From positions 159,001 through 223,000 of the forward strand of contig NW_026961075.1 of assembly GCF_021018805.1 (NCBI RefSeq): a stretch of 64,000 bases of DNA, given 5' to 3'. Position 1 is the stretch's first letter. Each line of letters starts with the position of its first letter. Both the position numbers and the translations under genes were made by a program. The notes below the pieces were generated by a model that was not told the origin of the DNA, did not search any database, and saw nothing but the letters and a program-made list of their open reading frames with translations. Positions 32,420-45,974 of this stretch are shown in pieces. Source of the stretch: Prinia subflava (Eukaryota; Chordata; Aves; Passeriformes; Cisticolidae).

Positions 32420-35154
32420 ATGGCGCTGTGCCCGGAGCTGGAGCGCTCGCTGTCGCTGCTGCAGCCGGGCGCCGACCGGGCCCAGCAGCAGCAGGAGCGG
32501 CGGGCGGACGCGGCCCCCACGCCCATGGTGTTCATGTGCGCCGGCTGCGGGCGCCCCGTGGGCGACACCCGCACCTGGGGTTCAGTGTCGAGGACAGCGG
32601 TCCCATCCTGCTGCGCAGTGAGTACCAGCGCTGCCACCCCCGTGCCGCCGCGGTCGCTGCCGCCGTGCCTCCTGCCCTGCCTCCCGCCGCAGCTGCGGCC
32701 GCCAGCGTCGCCGCGGACCCGGGGCGGAAGGGCTCCGAGCTCCCCGGAGAGTGCGGATGGTGAGGGCCGGGCCTGGCTGGACACAGTCCCGGGGGAGTCG
32801 GGGTTCCCGGCGCTGGGGACCGGCAAAGGGCCCGGAGCGCTCGTGTGGCCCGAGAGCCCCTGGAGCACTTATCTGGGGTGGGCTGTACAAGCCGCGTATG
32901 GCCTAAGGGAGAGGGATTTCTCACAAGGACATGTAGTGATGGACAAGGGAGGCAGCTTTAGATTAAATGTCGGGAAGAAATTTTTCCCTGCGAGGGCGGT
33001 GAGGCCGTGGTACAGGTTCCCCAGAGAAGCTGTGGCTGCCCCTGTGTCCCTGGAAGTGCCCAAGGCCAGGTTGGACGGGGCTTGGAACACCCTGGGATAG
33101 TGGAAGCTGTCCCTGCCCAGGGCCGGGGGTGGAATGGGGTGAGCTTGAAGGCCCCTTCCACAATTCAGCGATTCTGATGGTCTTGGTCTTGCTGAGGTTA
33201 GCCAGCCTGAGGAGCTGATGCAAATTCAGGCTAAAAGATGAGTGCTCATCATTTATACTGTGTAAAGCATGAATGAAAGGTTAAAAAAGTTCTAATGCAT
33301 GATTTAAAATTTTTTTTTTTATTTTTAAGAAAAGGGATGGGGAGAGGTGCCTCCTTTTATTTTCTTCTGAATAAATGTTATTCCTTGCTTGCAGCATGGT
33401 AGAAACCCTACTCTGCTCTGGCTGCTCCAGGACCCTTGGCAGCAGATACATGCACGCCTCAAGGCATCTCGACTGCAAGAGGGATTTGTTCTGTGTCCGT
33501 ACTGACTCTGTTGAAAGGTAAGTGCAGAATGTTTATGGGTCAGCCTGCCAGCTCCACTGCACTCACCAGGCATGGCACTGAGGGTGCTCCTGTTACATCT
33601 CTGGCAAGGCTGGAGGGAGCGTCTTCTGCTGCTCTGTCCCACGGTGGTTTTCTGTATTGGTGCTGTTGGCATCCCAGTGCTCAGCTGTAGGGAACATCAC
33701 CTGTGTAAGGCACATCCTAGAAAAAGAACCAAAACAAACCAACCTGGCCTGCCTTTTGTGTGGGAAGTTGCATTCCAGCCCAGAAAATATCACCAGGTCC
33801 AGGGCACTAGAGGGTTCCTTCGCATTTGATTGGAAGAGTTCACAAACCAAGCACCAAAGAGGCCTGGCTGGAGCCTGTTAGGGGTCCGCATGATCAGCAG
33901 GGAGTGTGGCCAGAGGGGCTCGGGCAGGACTCGGGGTGGCTCTGCCCTGTGCTGGCCACATCTGCTCTGTCCTTGCTAAGATGGGCAAAGGCAACTCTGA
34001 CAACTGAGTACGTGCTTGAGACTCTCACTCAGCTGTCTTAAAATCTGTCTAGAAAATGAAAGTGTGCTTGGGTTTAGTTGGTTTATAGCACTTCAAAGGG
34101 GTTATTAAAAACTGTATCCTCAATTAAGGCTCCGCACCAGAGTCCTTTTGTGCAGGCATTGTCCTAATAGACAGTGGTTGTTCATCTGGACTGGTTTTAA
34201 TGTCTCTTTTTTTTTCTGAAGTTCCCATTTATTTTGCTGTATTGCTGTGGATATTCCCCTTGGTACTCTGGACAGGGTTTGGAGATTTTTTTCTTCATTC
34301 CACTGCTAGAGTACTTTTTTTATTGCATGGCAGTAAAATTCTCTCATGCACTAACTTGACTGCAGAATGGCATTTTCTGGCAAAGGGATGCTGCTTCTGC
34401 CTGCCAGCACTGCACTGTTCTTGGTGTCTTGGTGCCATTTTCCACTGTATCCCGTATCCCCAGAATCCACGGCTGTCTCTCAGGGTTCTAAAGGAGTGCT
34501 GTGTTTGGATTTTTGGCTTCAGAGTGGGAAGTGCTCTGTAACCTGATGTAACCTGTGGCATCTCAGCTGTAGGCCAGGAACCCTGGAAAAGCAAGCTCGC
34601 ATTCACGAGGAGCCGCTTACTCTTGAAAGCCCAGCTGTCTTGCAAGAGGTGCCGCACAGGGTGAGTTTTAACCTTACATCATTCTTTGTTGAAATCACCT
34701 CTGAGAAGTCTTAATATGCTTCAATGGTTTCTGCAGAACAGCTTATTCCACTCAGAGCAATTCAGTGCATTGTAACATGTACTGGACTGCTTCCTGTAAT
34801 TGCTGTCTTGTGCTCTGCAAGACCTTTAGCCACTTTTCCTTCAGTTTTCTTGGTAGTTAGCATTTTCTGTTTATCAAGCACAGCATTAGGTTCCTCTGGC
34901 TGTCTCAGAAATTGGATCAGTTGTTTCTAGTTCGTTCTGATTCACTTCTCCAGATCTTCATTTAACTTTTAGCCATGTTTCTTCTGCCTCCTGTGGAAAT
35001 GGACTTAATGCTTTTGCTGTAACTTTATCTTGAAATAGTAATCATAAATGAATCATGGTAAATCAGGTTGATGTTTTGCTCTACTAAAATCTTGTGACTG
35101 CAGGTAGGAAGAGTTGGGAGCGAACAGTCTGAGGAAGTGGACTGTGGAAGCTGA
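32420..35154 (+). pseudogene. MIS18A: MIS18A-like gene copy 3, exon-1 frameshift
   Basis: Exons at 32420-32617, 33395-33517, 34573-34660 and 35104-35154, identical in layout to copy 1 (constant offset 28801). The 1-nt deletion in exon 1 is shared. Both CxxC pairs and the EKQARIHEEPLTLES segment are intact. Intron 33518-34572 differs from copy 1 by a handful of bases, such as the A in ACTTGACTGCAG near 34360. Confidence 0.8.
32923..33178 (+). mobile_element. CR1 LINE 3' end, copy 3
   Basis: Same insertion in unit 3. Confidence 0.92.
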
Positions 35155-35451
35155 AGGTTGTCCAGCCAAAGCTGAGTGTGTGGCTCTGACACTGACCAAG
35201 GCTGGAAAGAGTTACTGTGTGGACAGAGAATGTTAGAGCCGGGTGAGCTTTCACAGGATGAAAGAAGCGAGGAGAGAATCGAATGGAAAGAATTGCTGAG
35301 ATCAGGTTTGAGCCCTTTCTTTGGGTTTGGGATTTGTTTGTGGTTTTTTTGTTACCTAACACTACCTAGCACTTACTTACTTACTTACTGTGAGATTTGA
35401 AGTTTTCTCCAAAAACTCAGAATGAATTTCCCCACTCTGCCCCACTGGTAG

Positions 35452-36741
35452 CAGCACACAGGAGAACAGAGCCTGTGGTTTGGATCTTGAGGGAGTTCCA
35501 GCAGTACAAGCTATGAGTTACCATGTTTCTCCCAAATTTACATCCAGCAAATCTGAGGAATTACCTCTTGCCTGAGCATTCCTGGTCTCTGTGACTCTTT
35601 AGTAAGAGACAGCTGGGACTGGCCAAGCTGAGACAGGATCTGTTCCTGTCAAACCATCTATTTCCCATGCGGATGAGAATCTGGGGGGCAAGTGCCCACA
35701 TCACTCCTCACAAATGCCCACACATACTTCTGGGGCTGCTGTATCTATCTGCTGGATTTGTCAGCGCCAGCATTTGCGAAGGATCACCTTGTGAGCAACT
35801 CAAAAGACAGATAAATAGAGGCAGCAGCAATTGTCTTGAGTTTACCTTATGGTAAGGCTTATGGATATTTTTAATCACTATAAGAAGGCTTATGGATATT
35901 TTTGATCACTTTCTTAGCACTTGCAATTACCCCTGCTACCACACAAAAGAAACCGAGGAACAGGAAAGCTCCGCTCTGTATCTCTGGCAGAAGAAAAGCC
36001 AGCAAACCAGTTTGCGTTCACCCCGATTCCTAGTCCTGTGCTGCAAGTACAGAAATATCTTGAGCCTTTGGGAGGGGGACTGGGACTGTGGAACCCAGCT
36101 GCATGTGTCTCCTAGGCCACGTTTTTCTTGGAAGCACCTTTCCTAGTTTCACTGCTTTTTGGAAATGAACTGTTCTGAGCAGAACCAGTACCTTCAGACT
36201 CAGGGTCTGAAAACAAAACAACCATAAAAACCACTAAAAAGCCCCAAAACCCACTGCCTAAGAGAACAAAGAAAGAGAAAATATACCGGGATTCTTTTAA
36301 TAAACCTGAATTTGTGGGAGGCACTGGGTTTGTTTTCCCTTCGTGCGGCAGCACGAAGTTTGCACGCATTTTGCTGCCGCTTTGGCTCTCAAGAACTGGA
36401 AATGCCTGGATTTCTGCGTGGTTTCCCCAGGTTCTCCTATTTAGCAGGAGCTGCACGGTGAGGTCGGTGTTCTGAGGGAGGCCCTGGCACAGCTGCCAAA
36501 GGCCGGGAACGTGGAGTGTGCAGGGAGCATCCGGGGGGCTTCTCCCCCCTGAGTTTCTCCCGGGGTGTGCTGCCTGCACTGCTGGATGTTGGACCCGGCT
36601 TTGGGCCGTTCTCCTGCGGTCCCAGCACTGAGTGCTGCCCCTGTGGCCAGACCTTGCCGTGTGCCGGCACCAAACCCGGGCAGCCGGGGCTGCTTTTCCA
36701 GCCCTTTGGTGCCACGGGCGGCCCCCGATTGCCGGAGCTCC
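35452..36741 (+). other. Short-type-specific segment, unit 3
   Basis: Copy of 6651-7940 with very few changes; no gene assigned. Confidence 0.6.
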
Positions 36742-36850
36742 CCGGCACCCGGCCTGGACTCACTCTGTGGGGGGGCCTGTTCCATCTGCCTCAACCGAGG
36801 ACATCCTGCCCAGGTTTGACACTTGACTCCCGTTGTTTTTCCTCTTGCAG

Positions 36851-37034
36851 GCAGCTGGCAAAAGAGGAGAGAGCCCCTGCGAGGCAGAGCCCCTGGAATG
36901 CCCTGTCCCGGTCTGAGGTTCCCACTTTTATCTCCGACTCCCGGAGAATTGCTGGAGCAGAACCAGAGAGTGTCCATTTTATTTCCTGCCTTTTCCAATA
37001 AACGGTGACTTTCAGCTGGAGTGTGTTCCTGGTG
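36851..37034 (+). other. 3'-terminal exon with polyadenylation signal, unit 3
   Basis: Same exon; AATAAA at 36997-37002. Confidence 0.55.
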
Positions 37035-37659
37035 TTATCCTCCTCCTCCTCCTCCCTGGATTTGTAAATAAATGTCCTGATTTTGGCCAAGTAGAATTTT
37101 GTTGTTCCAGGCATTGTGGCTCTTTTGTTTCATTGAAACTTCCCAACTCTGCTGAGACTTTGAGATGTCAAATACAAGTAAGACTGGAGTTTCTTGGGAT
37201 TGTTACTCACACAAAATAGGGATCCTTCTTGGACAGGAGTAACTTGACGTGTTTAATGCCGCTTCCCTTTAAAATCAGAGCAGGGGAAGCAGATTTGAAA
37301 TCATCATTCCATGAACTTGCACCAAATTCCTCCAAAGCTGCAAAAGTTTTCCTTGTTAGAAATTCCTGAGCTTGTTTTCCAGGCAAGCTGGGATTTAGAT
37401 GTTCTTTGTTCCTTGGATTTGCTGGTTTTCCTCTCTCTCATTTTAGTAAAGGATTTTTTTTTTTTCATATTTTCCATGCTGATTGGAATTTTTGTACTGC
37501 TCAGGGCACATTGCCAAGGAAATGTACCAATTTCATGTTGGTAAATCAGGCATTGTTCAGCACCATATGCCCACAAGTCTGTAAATTTCCAGGGAAACTT
37601 GCTAAGTGTTGAATTGCCATAATGAATCTCTTTGTAAAGTTGATTATACTTTTTTCTTT

Positions 37660-38313
37660 ATTTTTAATTACTTTGAATTTTTTATGTAGGGTTTTTTTTT
37701 AATAAGTGATGTCTTTTTGTATTTTTAAATTTTTTCTTTTAAAAAATTTTCTATTTTAATTTTTCCTTTGTAATTTTTCCTTTGTAATTTTTCCTTTGTA
37801 ATTTTCCTATTTTATTTTTTCCTTTTTATTTTTTTCCTTTTTATTTTTTCCTTTTTATTTTTTTCCTTTTTATTTTTTCCTCTTTTTTTCTCTCTTTAAC
37901 TTTTTCCTTTTTAATTTTTTCCTTTTTATTTTTTTCCTTTTTAATTTTTTCCTTTTTAATTTTTTCCTTTTTATTTTTTTCCTTTTTAATTTTTTCCTTT
38001 TTAATTTTTTTCTTTTTATTTTTTCCTTTTTATTTTTTCCTTTTTATTTTTTTCCTTTTTACTTTTTTCCTTTTTATTTTTTTCCTTTTAATTTTTGCTT
38101 TTTATTTTCTTTCTTTCTAATTTTTCCTTTTTAACTTTTTAATTTTATTTTTTTCTGTGTTTTACTTGAAATTTTATTTGAAAACTTTTTTTTTTTCTTC
38201 ATGTTTTCTTTGTGTTGGTGTGTTTTGGTTTGGTTTGGTTTGGTCTGGTTTGGTTTGGTTTGGTTTGGTTTGGTTTGGTTTGGTTTGGTTTGGTTTGGTT
38301 TGGTTTGGTTTTT
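37660..38313. repeat. T-rich block and GGTTT array, unit 4
   Basis: As unit 1, with about 17 GGTTT copies at 38224-38312 and one GGTCT variant in a different position. Confidence 0.95.
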
Positions 38314-39229
38314 TCCTCTCTCTCTACTCTTTTATCTACTTTTTTATAGCCCAAGTATGTAGAAGTTTGGCTGGTGGGAACAGAGGAGGTGACAAATGAA
38401 ATCCATGTCCACTCCACGTCCGGATAGAATTGAGAGTGCAGCTAGAGAAATCTCTGTATTTTCTGCTAAATTAGAAATCCTGAACAGAGAAAGCTCTAAA
38501 GACCAAGGGGCCTTCTTTTTTCTTTTTCCTTTTTCCCCCGAACAATTCTCATTGTAGCCATTTACAGGATCAGGAACATTACCTTGAAGTCGAGGTGTAT
38601 TTCACAGGTAGCGAGAAAACAAAGTAGACTTGATCTTGTAACTCTCATTGTTTAGTAACAAAGAAATCCGAAACAAAACAAACAACATAAAAAAAAAAAA
38701 AAAAAAAAAAATCCACCAACCCCACAAAAGAACAGAGAAAGAGAAATTATACCAATATTATTTTAATTTAAAACCACTTTCTCCCTTAGAAAACCAGGCT
38801 AATGTAATTCTGCTTAATTGGGGTGCTGTCGTGTTTAGGTTACTGAATTAATAGAGTTTAAAACATACAGCAATAAACACGAATTTTAAAAACTAAGTAC
38901 AAAAATATGAATATATATAATAAAACAAATATAAATATGAAAAATAATATCGTAAGTAAATGCAATCTATAATATTTCTCATTACTTATATTATATACAG
39001 TAGTCTATATATTATATCCATAGATATGACTAGAAAAAAGACATGGTAATTATCAATATTAAAATAATAAATGTAAAGAAATAATGGAATAGAGCTTAAA
39101 ACAGAGGGGGTTTTTTGGTTTGAATTTGCTTGGTGGCAGGGGTTCTCTTTTAAGCGGCGGCCGGGTGTCTTTCGGGGCGTTTCTTTTAGGGGGTTTCTGT
39201 GCACGTTCTCTTCGGGGGTCCCTGTCTGC

Positions 39230-39367
39230 TGTGGACACAGCGCGGTACTGCAGCTCTGCCCCGGGCCCGTCCCAGTGCTGCCGCCTTGTGGACACAGCGC
39301 GGTGCTGCAGCTCTGCCCCGTGCCCGTCCCAGTGCTGCCGCCCTGTGGACACAGCGCGGTACTGCAG
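39230..39367. repeat. 57-bp GC-rich VNTR, unit 4
   Basis: Two full units plus a partial, with the same variant order as unit 1. Confidence 0.95.
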
Positions 39368-39988
39368 ATGTTCATCCCAGGGGAGTTGCTGGCTTGGCTA
39401 GAATTGGTTTCCCAGTAAAACTGGGGGTTGTCTAGAAAACCTGAATTTGTGGGAGGCACTGGGTTTGTTTTCCCTATCCCTGCATCACAGTCAAGAACAC
39501 TCCTGGAGCTGTGTTAGGCAGTGGAAGGAGGGGAGAGCTGCATTTATTGAATTCCTTTGTTGTTGTTATTGTTGTATTTTTTCATGCTATTTTATTTTAT
39601 TGTGTTTTAGATTTTCATGTTTTTTTATTTTGACTTTTAAAAAATATTTTAATGTTTCCTCAAATTTTTAATTTTTCGATTTTTAGTTTACTTTTATATT
39701 TTATAGTTATGATTTCACTTTTTATTTTATTTTCAATAACTTTTAAATTTTTATTTAGATTTATGTTTTATTTTTATGTTTGCGGTTGTTTTGTATTTTT
39801 TAATGTTTCCTTAGTAATTTTTCCTTTGTAATTTTTTCCTTTGTCATTTTTTCCTCTCTAATTTTTTCCACTATAATTTTTTCCTTTTTAATTTTTTATT
39901 TTTTATTTTTCTCTTTTTAATTTTTCTCCTTTTTAATGTTTTCCTTTCTAATTTTTTCCTTTCTGATTTCTCCTTTCTCGATTTTGTC

Positions 39989-40487
39989 AGGCACCCCCCT
40001 TTAAAACCGGGGTGCCTTCGGCCGTGCCACAACAAAGATGGCGGCCCAACAGGAAATGGTTTCAGCCACAAACAAGATGGCAGCCGGAAGTATGGGCAGT
40101 CACCTAATGCCCCGCTCAAGATGGCGGCTCGTCGAGCCGCCTTCGACCTTCCAAAGACGGCGGCCAAAAAAGGCGGGAAAACACAAGGACCACCCATGGG
40201 CGTCGACCCAACTGCCTGCGCCCGACCCCGAAAACGGCGCCGCTCAGGAACAATTTTCAGCGTCGCTTCCCGGCGCGAGGGAGCTGTGTGCCCGCTGTGC
40301 CGCGCCGCGGTGCGGTTGCGGCAGCCATTTTGGTGAGGCGCCTGAGTAACCAGCTACCCGGGGCCTTCGGGGGTGCCACAAAAAAGATGGCGGCTCTACC
40401 GGATGTGTCTTCACCACAACCAAGATGGCGGCTACAACGGGCGGAAGTAACGTTTATATAGGGTTTATGTAGGGTTTGGACCCTATA
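39989..40487 (+). promoter_or_regulatory. YY1/ETS-rich promoter of MIS18A-like copy 4
   Basis: Same block. It carries both the AAAACGGCGCC and TATGTAGGG variants seen in unit 2, although the rest of unit 4 resembles unit 1. This is another sign of mosaic exchange between units. Confidence 0.73.
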
Positions 40488-40735
40488 GCCGCGGCCGAAC
40501 CAAGGCTCTGCTGCAGGTGTATTCGAGACATCTTTCCTTTTTGTTTGACAGAAGGAAGAGGGGAAAAAAAAAAAAAAAAAAAAAAAAAGAGGAAGAAAAA
40601 ACGGGAGCAGTTCCGGGGCGGTCCCGGGGCGGTCCCGGGGCGGTGTGCGCCGTCACTGCCGCCTTCTCGGCGGGCGATTCCAAGGCGCTGTCGGGCTCTC
40701 TGCCGGCCGGTCGGCGGGCGGGCGGCCGGGACGCG

Positions 40736-43470
40736 ATGGCGCTGTGCCCGGAGCTGGAGCGCTCGCTGTCGCTGCTGCAGCCGGGCGCCGACCGGGCCCA
40801 GCAGCAGCAGGAGCGGCGGGCGGACGCGGCCCCCACGCCCATGGTGTTCATGTGCGCCGGCTGCGGGCGCCCCGTGGGCGACACCCGCACCTGGGGTTCA
40901 GTGTCGAGGACAGCGGTCCCATCCTGCTGCGCAGTGAGTACCAGCGCTGCCACCCCCGTGCCGCCGCGGTCGCTGCCGCCGTGCCTCCTGCCCTGCCTCC
41001 CGCCGCAGCTGCGGCCGCCAGCGTCGCCGCGGACCCGGGGCGGAAGGGCTCCGAGCTCCCCGGAGAGTGCGGATGGTGAGGGCCGGGCCTGGCTGGACAC
41101 AGTCCCGGGGGAGTCGGGGTTCCCGGCGCTGGGGACCGGCAAAGGGCCCGGAGCGCTCGTGTGGCCCGAGAGCCCCTGGAGCACTTATCTGGGGTGGGCT
41201 GTACAAGCCGCGTATGGCCTAAGGGAGAGGGATTTCTCACAAGGACATGTAGTGATGGACAAGGGAGGCAGCTTTAGATTAAATGTCGGGAAGAAATTTT
41301 TCCCTGCGAGGGCGGTGAGGCCGTGGTACAGGTTCCCCAGAGAAGCTGTGGCTGCCCCTGTGTCCCTGGAAGTGCCCAAGGCCAGGTTGGACGGGGCTTG
41401 GAACACCCTGGGATAGTGGAAGCTGTCCCTGCCCAGGGCCGGGGGTGGAATGGGGTGAGCTTGAAGGCCCCTTCCACAATTCAGCGATTCTGATGGTCTT
41501 GGTCTTGCTGAGGTTAGCCAGCCTGAGGAGCTGATGCAAATTCAGGCTAAAAGATGAGTGCTCATCATTTATACTGTGTAAAGCATGAATGAAAGGTTAA
41601 AAAAGTTCTAATGCATGATTTAAAATTTTTTTTTTTATTTTTAAGAAAAGGGATGGGGAGAGGTGCCTCCTTTTATTTTCTTCTGAATAAATGTTATTCC
41701 TTGCTTGCAGCATGGTAGAAACCCTACTCTGCTCTGGCTGCTCCAGGACCCTTGGCAGCAGATACATGCACGCCTCAAGGCATCTCGACTGCAAGAGGGA
41801 TTTGTTCTGTGTCCGTACTGACTCTGTTGAAAGGTAAGTGCAGAATGTTTATGGGTCAGCCTGCCAGCTCCACTGCACTCACCAGGCATGGCACTGAGGG
41901 TGCTCCTGTTACATCTCTGGCAAGGCTGGAGGGAGCGTCTTCTGCTGCTCTGTCCCACGGTGGTTTTCTGTATTGGTGCTGTTGGCATCCCAGTGCTCAG
42001 CTGTAGGGAACATCACCTGTGTAAGGCACATCCTAGAAAAAGAACCAAAACAAACCAACCTGGCCTGCCTTTTGTGTGGGAAGTTGCATTCCAGCCCAGA
42101 AAATATCACCAGGTCCAGGGCACTAGAGGGTTCCTTCGCATTTGATTGGAAGAGTTCACAAACCAAGCACCAAAGAGGCCTGGCTGGAGCCTGTTAGGGG
42201 TCCGCATGATCAGCAGGGAGTGTGGCCAGAGGGGCTCGGGCAGGACTCGGGGTGGCTCTGCCCTGTGCTGGCCACATCTGCTCTGTCCTTGCTAAGATGG
42301 GCAAAGGCAACTCTGACAACTGAGTACGTGCTTGAGACTCTCACTCAGCTGTCTTAAAATCTGTCTAGAAAATGAAAGTGTGCTTGGGTTTAGTTGGTTT
42401 ATAGCACTTCAAAGGGGTTATTAAAAACTGTATCCTCAATTAAGGCTCCGCACCAGAGTCCTTTTGTGCAGGCATTGTCCTAATAGACAGTGGTTGTTCA
42501 TCTGGACTGGTTTTAATGTCTCTTTTTTTTTCTGAAGTTCCCATTTATTTTGCTGTATTGCTGTGGATATTCCCCTTGGTACTCTGGACAGGGTTTGGAG
42601 ATTTTTTTCTTCATTCCACTGCTAGAGTACTTTTTTTATTGCATGGCAGTAAAATTCTCTCATGCACTAACTTGGCTGCAGAATGGCATTTTCTGGCAAA
42701 GGGATGCTGCTTCTGCCTGCCAGCACTGCACTGTTCTTGGTGTCTTGGTGCCATTTTCCACTGTATCCCGTATCCCCAGAATCCACGGCTGTCTCTCAGG
42801 GTTCTAAAGGAGTGCTGTGTTTGGATTTTTGGCTTCAGAGTGGGAAGTGCTCTGTAACCTGATGTAACCTGTGGCATCTCAGCTGTAGGCCAGGAACCCT
42901 GGAAAAGCAAGCTCGCATTCACGAGGAGCCGCTTACTCTTGAAAGCCCAGCTGTCTTGCAAGAGGTGCCGCACAGGGTGAGTTTTAACCTTACATCATTC
43001 TTTGTTGAAATCACCTCTGAGAAGTCTTAATATGCTTCAATGGTTTCTGCAGAACAGCTTATTCCACTCAGAGCAATTCAGTGCATTGTAACATGTACTG
43101 GACTGCTTCCTGTAATTGCTGTCTTGTGCTCTGCAAGACCTTTAGCCACTTTTCCTTCAGTTTTCTTGGTAGTTAGCATTTTCTGTTTATCAAGCACAGC
43201 ATTAGGTTCCTCTGGCTGTCTCAGAAATTGGATCAGTTGTTTCTAGTTCGTTCTGATTCACTTCTCCAGATCTTCATTTAACTTTTAGCCATGTTTCTTC
43301 TGCCTCCTGTGGAAATGGACTTAATGCTTTTGCTGTAACTTTATCTTGAAATAGTAATCATAAATGAATCATGGTAAATCAGGTTGATGTTTTGCTCTAC
43401 TAAAATCTTGTGACTGCAGGTAGGAAGAGTTGGGAGCGAACAGTCTGAGGAAGTGGACTGTGGAAGCTGA
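40736..43470 (+). pseudogene. MIS18A: MIS18A-like gene copy 4, exon-1 frameshift
   Basis: Exons at 40736-40933, 41711-41833, 42889-42976 and 43420-43470 (offset 37117 from copy 1). The exons appear unchanged from copy 1, including the shared exon-1 deletion. As written, exon 1 in its shifted frame is 66 codons and would splice to the next exon out of frame, stopping after about 40 more codons near the end of that exon. Confidence 0.8.
41239..41494 (+). mobile_element. CR1 LINE 3' end, copy 4
   Basis: Same insertion in unit 4. Confidence 0.92.
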
Positions 43471-43767
43471 AGGTTGTCCAGCCAAAGCTGAGTGTGTGGC
43501 TCTGACACTGACCAAGGCTGGAAAGAGTTACTGTGTGGACAGAGAATGTTAGAGCCGGGTGAGCTTTCACAGGATGAAAGAAGCGAGGAGAGAATCGAAT
43601 GGAAAGAATTGCTGAGATCAGGTTTGAGCCCTTTCTTTGGGTTTGGGATTTGTTTGTGGTTTTTTTGTTACCTAACACTACCTAGCACTTACTTACTTAC
43701 TTACTGTGAGATTTGAAGTTTTCTCCAAAAACTCAGAATGAATTTCCCCACTCTGCCCCACTGGTAG

Positions 43768-45057
43768 CAGCACACAGGAGAACAGAGCCTGTGGTTTGGA
43801 TCTTGAGGGAGTTCCAGCAGTACAAGCTATGAGTTACCATGTTTCTCCCAAATTTACATCCAGCAAATCTGAGGAATTACCTCTTGCCTGAGCATTCCTG
43901 GTCTCTGTGACTCTTTAGTAAGAGACAGCTGGGACTGGCCAAGCTGAGACAGGATCTGTTCCTGTCAAACCATCTATTTCCCATGCGGATGAGAATCTGG
44001 GGGGCAAGTGCCCACATCACTCCTCACAAATGCCCACACATACTTCTGGGGCTGCTGTATCTATCTGCTGGATTTGTCAGCGCCAGCATTTGCGAAGGAT
44101 CACCTTGTGAGCAACTCAAAAGACAGATAAATAGAGGCAGCAGCAATTGTCTTGAGTTTACCTTATGGTAAGGCTTATGGATATTTTTAATCACTATAAG
44201 AAGGCTTATGGATATTTTTGATCACTTTCTTAGCACTTGCAATTACCCCTGCTACCACACAAAAGAAACCGAGGAACAGGAAAGCTCCGCTCTGTATCTC
44301 TGGCAGAAGAAAAGCCAGCAAACCAGTTTGCGTTCACCCCGATTCCTAGTCCTGTGCTGCAAGTACAGAAATATCTTGAGCCTTTGGGAGGGGGACTGGG
44401 ACTGTGGAACCCAGCTGCATGTGTCTCCTAGGCCACGTTTTTCTTGGAAGCACCTTTCCTAGTTTCACTGCTTTTTGGAAATGAACTGTTCTGAGCAGAA
44501 CCAGTACCTTCAGACTCAGGGTCTGAAAACAAAACAACCATAAAAACCACTAAAAAGCCCCAAAACCCACTGCCTAAGAGAACAAAGAAAGAGAAAATAT
44601 ACCGGGATTCTTTTAATAAACCTGAATTTGTGGGAGGCACTGGGTTTGTTTTCCCTTCGTGCGGCAGCACGAAGTTTGCACGCATTTTGCTGCCGCTTTG
44701 GCTCTCAAGAACTGGAAATGCCTGGATTTCTGCGTGGTTTCCCCAGGTTCTCCTATTTAGCAGGAGCTGCACGGTGAGGTCGGTGTTCTGAGGGAGGCCC
44801 TGGCACAGCTGCCAAAGGCCGGGAACGTGGAGTGTGCAGGGAGCATCCGGGGGGCTTCTCCCCCCTGAGTTTCTCCCGGGGTGTGCTGCCTGCACTGCTG
44901 GATGTTGGACCCGGCTTTGGGCCGTTCTCCTGCGGTCCCAGCACTGAGTGCTGCCCCTGTGGCCAGACCTTGCCGTGTGCCGGCACCAAACCCGGGCAGC
45001 CGGGGCTGCTTTTCCAGCCCTTTGGTGCCACGGGCGGCCCCCGATTGCCGGAGCTCC
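43768..45057 (+). other. Short-type-specific segment, unit 4
   Basis: Copy of 6651-7940 with very few changes; no gene assigned. Confidence 0.6.
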
Positions 45058-45166
45058 CCGGCACCCGGCCTGGACTCACTCTGTGGGGGGGCCTGTTCCA
45101 TCTGCCTCAACCGAGGACATCCTGCCCAGGTTTGACACTTGACTCCCGTTGTTTTTCCTCTTGCAG

Positions 45167-45350
45167 GCAGCTGGCAAAAGAGGAGAGAGCCCCTGCGAGG
45201 CAGAGCCCCTGGAATGCCCTGTCCCGGTCTGAGGTTCCCACTTTTATCTCCGACTCCCGGAGAATTGCTGGAGCAGAACCAGAGAGTGTCCATTTTATTT
45301 CCTGCCTTTTCCAATAAACGGTGACTTTCAGCTGGAGTGTGTTCCTGGTG
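45167..45350 (+). other. 3'-terminal exon with polyadenylation signal, unit 4
   Basis: Same exon; AATAAA at 45313-45318. Confidence 0.55.
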
Positions 45351-45974
45351 TTATCCTCCTCCTCCTCCTCCCTGGATTTGTAAATAAATGTCCTGATTTT
45401 GGCCAAGTAGAATTTTGTTGTTCCAGGCATTGTGGCTCTTTTGTTTCATTGAAACTTCCCAACTCTGCTGAGACTTTGAGATGTCAAATACAAGTAAGAC
45501 TGGAGTTTCTTGGGATTGTTACTCACACAAAATAGGGATCCTTCTTGGACAGGAGTAACTTGACGTGTTTAATGCCGCTTCCCTTTAAAATCAGAGCAGG
45601 GGAAGCAGATTTGAAATCATCATTCCATGAACTTGCACCAAATTCCTCCAAAGCTGCAAAAGTTTTCCTTGTTAGAAATTCCTGAGCTTGTTTTCCAGGC
45701 AAGCTGGGATTTAGATGTTCTTTGTTCCTTGGATTTGCTGGTTTTCCTCTCTCTCATTTTAGTAAAGGATTTTTTTTTTTTCATATTTTCCATGCTGATT
45801 GGAATTTTTGTACTGCTCAGGGCACATTGCCAAGGAAATGTACCAATTTCATGTTGGTAAATCAGGCATTGTTCAGCACCATATGCCCACAAGTCTGTAA
45901 ATTTCCAGGGAAACTTGCTAAGTGTTGAATTGCCATAATGAATCTCTTTGTAAAGTTGATTATACTTTTTTCTT

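Larger units (their letters stand above)
28959..37122 (+). repeat. Tandem unit 3 (short type, most diverged of the short units)
   Basis: Full-length short unit with the fewest GGTTT repeats and a shorter first T-rich block. Its GC-rich leader at 30898-30949 matches the diverged module at 49495-49550 in unit 5 rather than units 1, 2 and 4. It has many private substitutions in 29100-31660 but is almost identical to units 1 and 4 from the YY1 promoter onward. This mosaic pattern suggests partial homogenisation. Confidence 0.93.
37123..45438 (+). repeat. Tandem unit 4 (short type)
   Basis: Near-duplicate of unit 1, offset by 37122 at the start and 37117 from the promoter on. The changes are a slightly shorter T-rich/GGTTT block and a few substitutions. 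All elements of unit 1 are present in the same order. Confidence 0.95.
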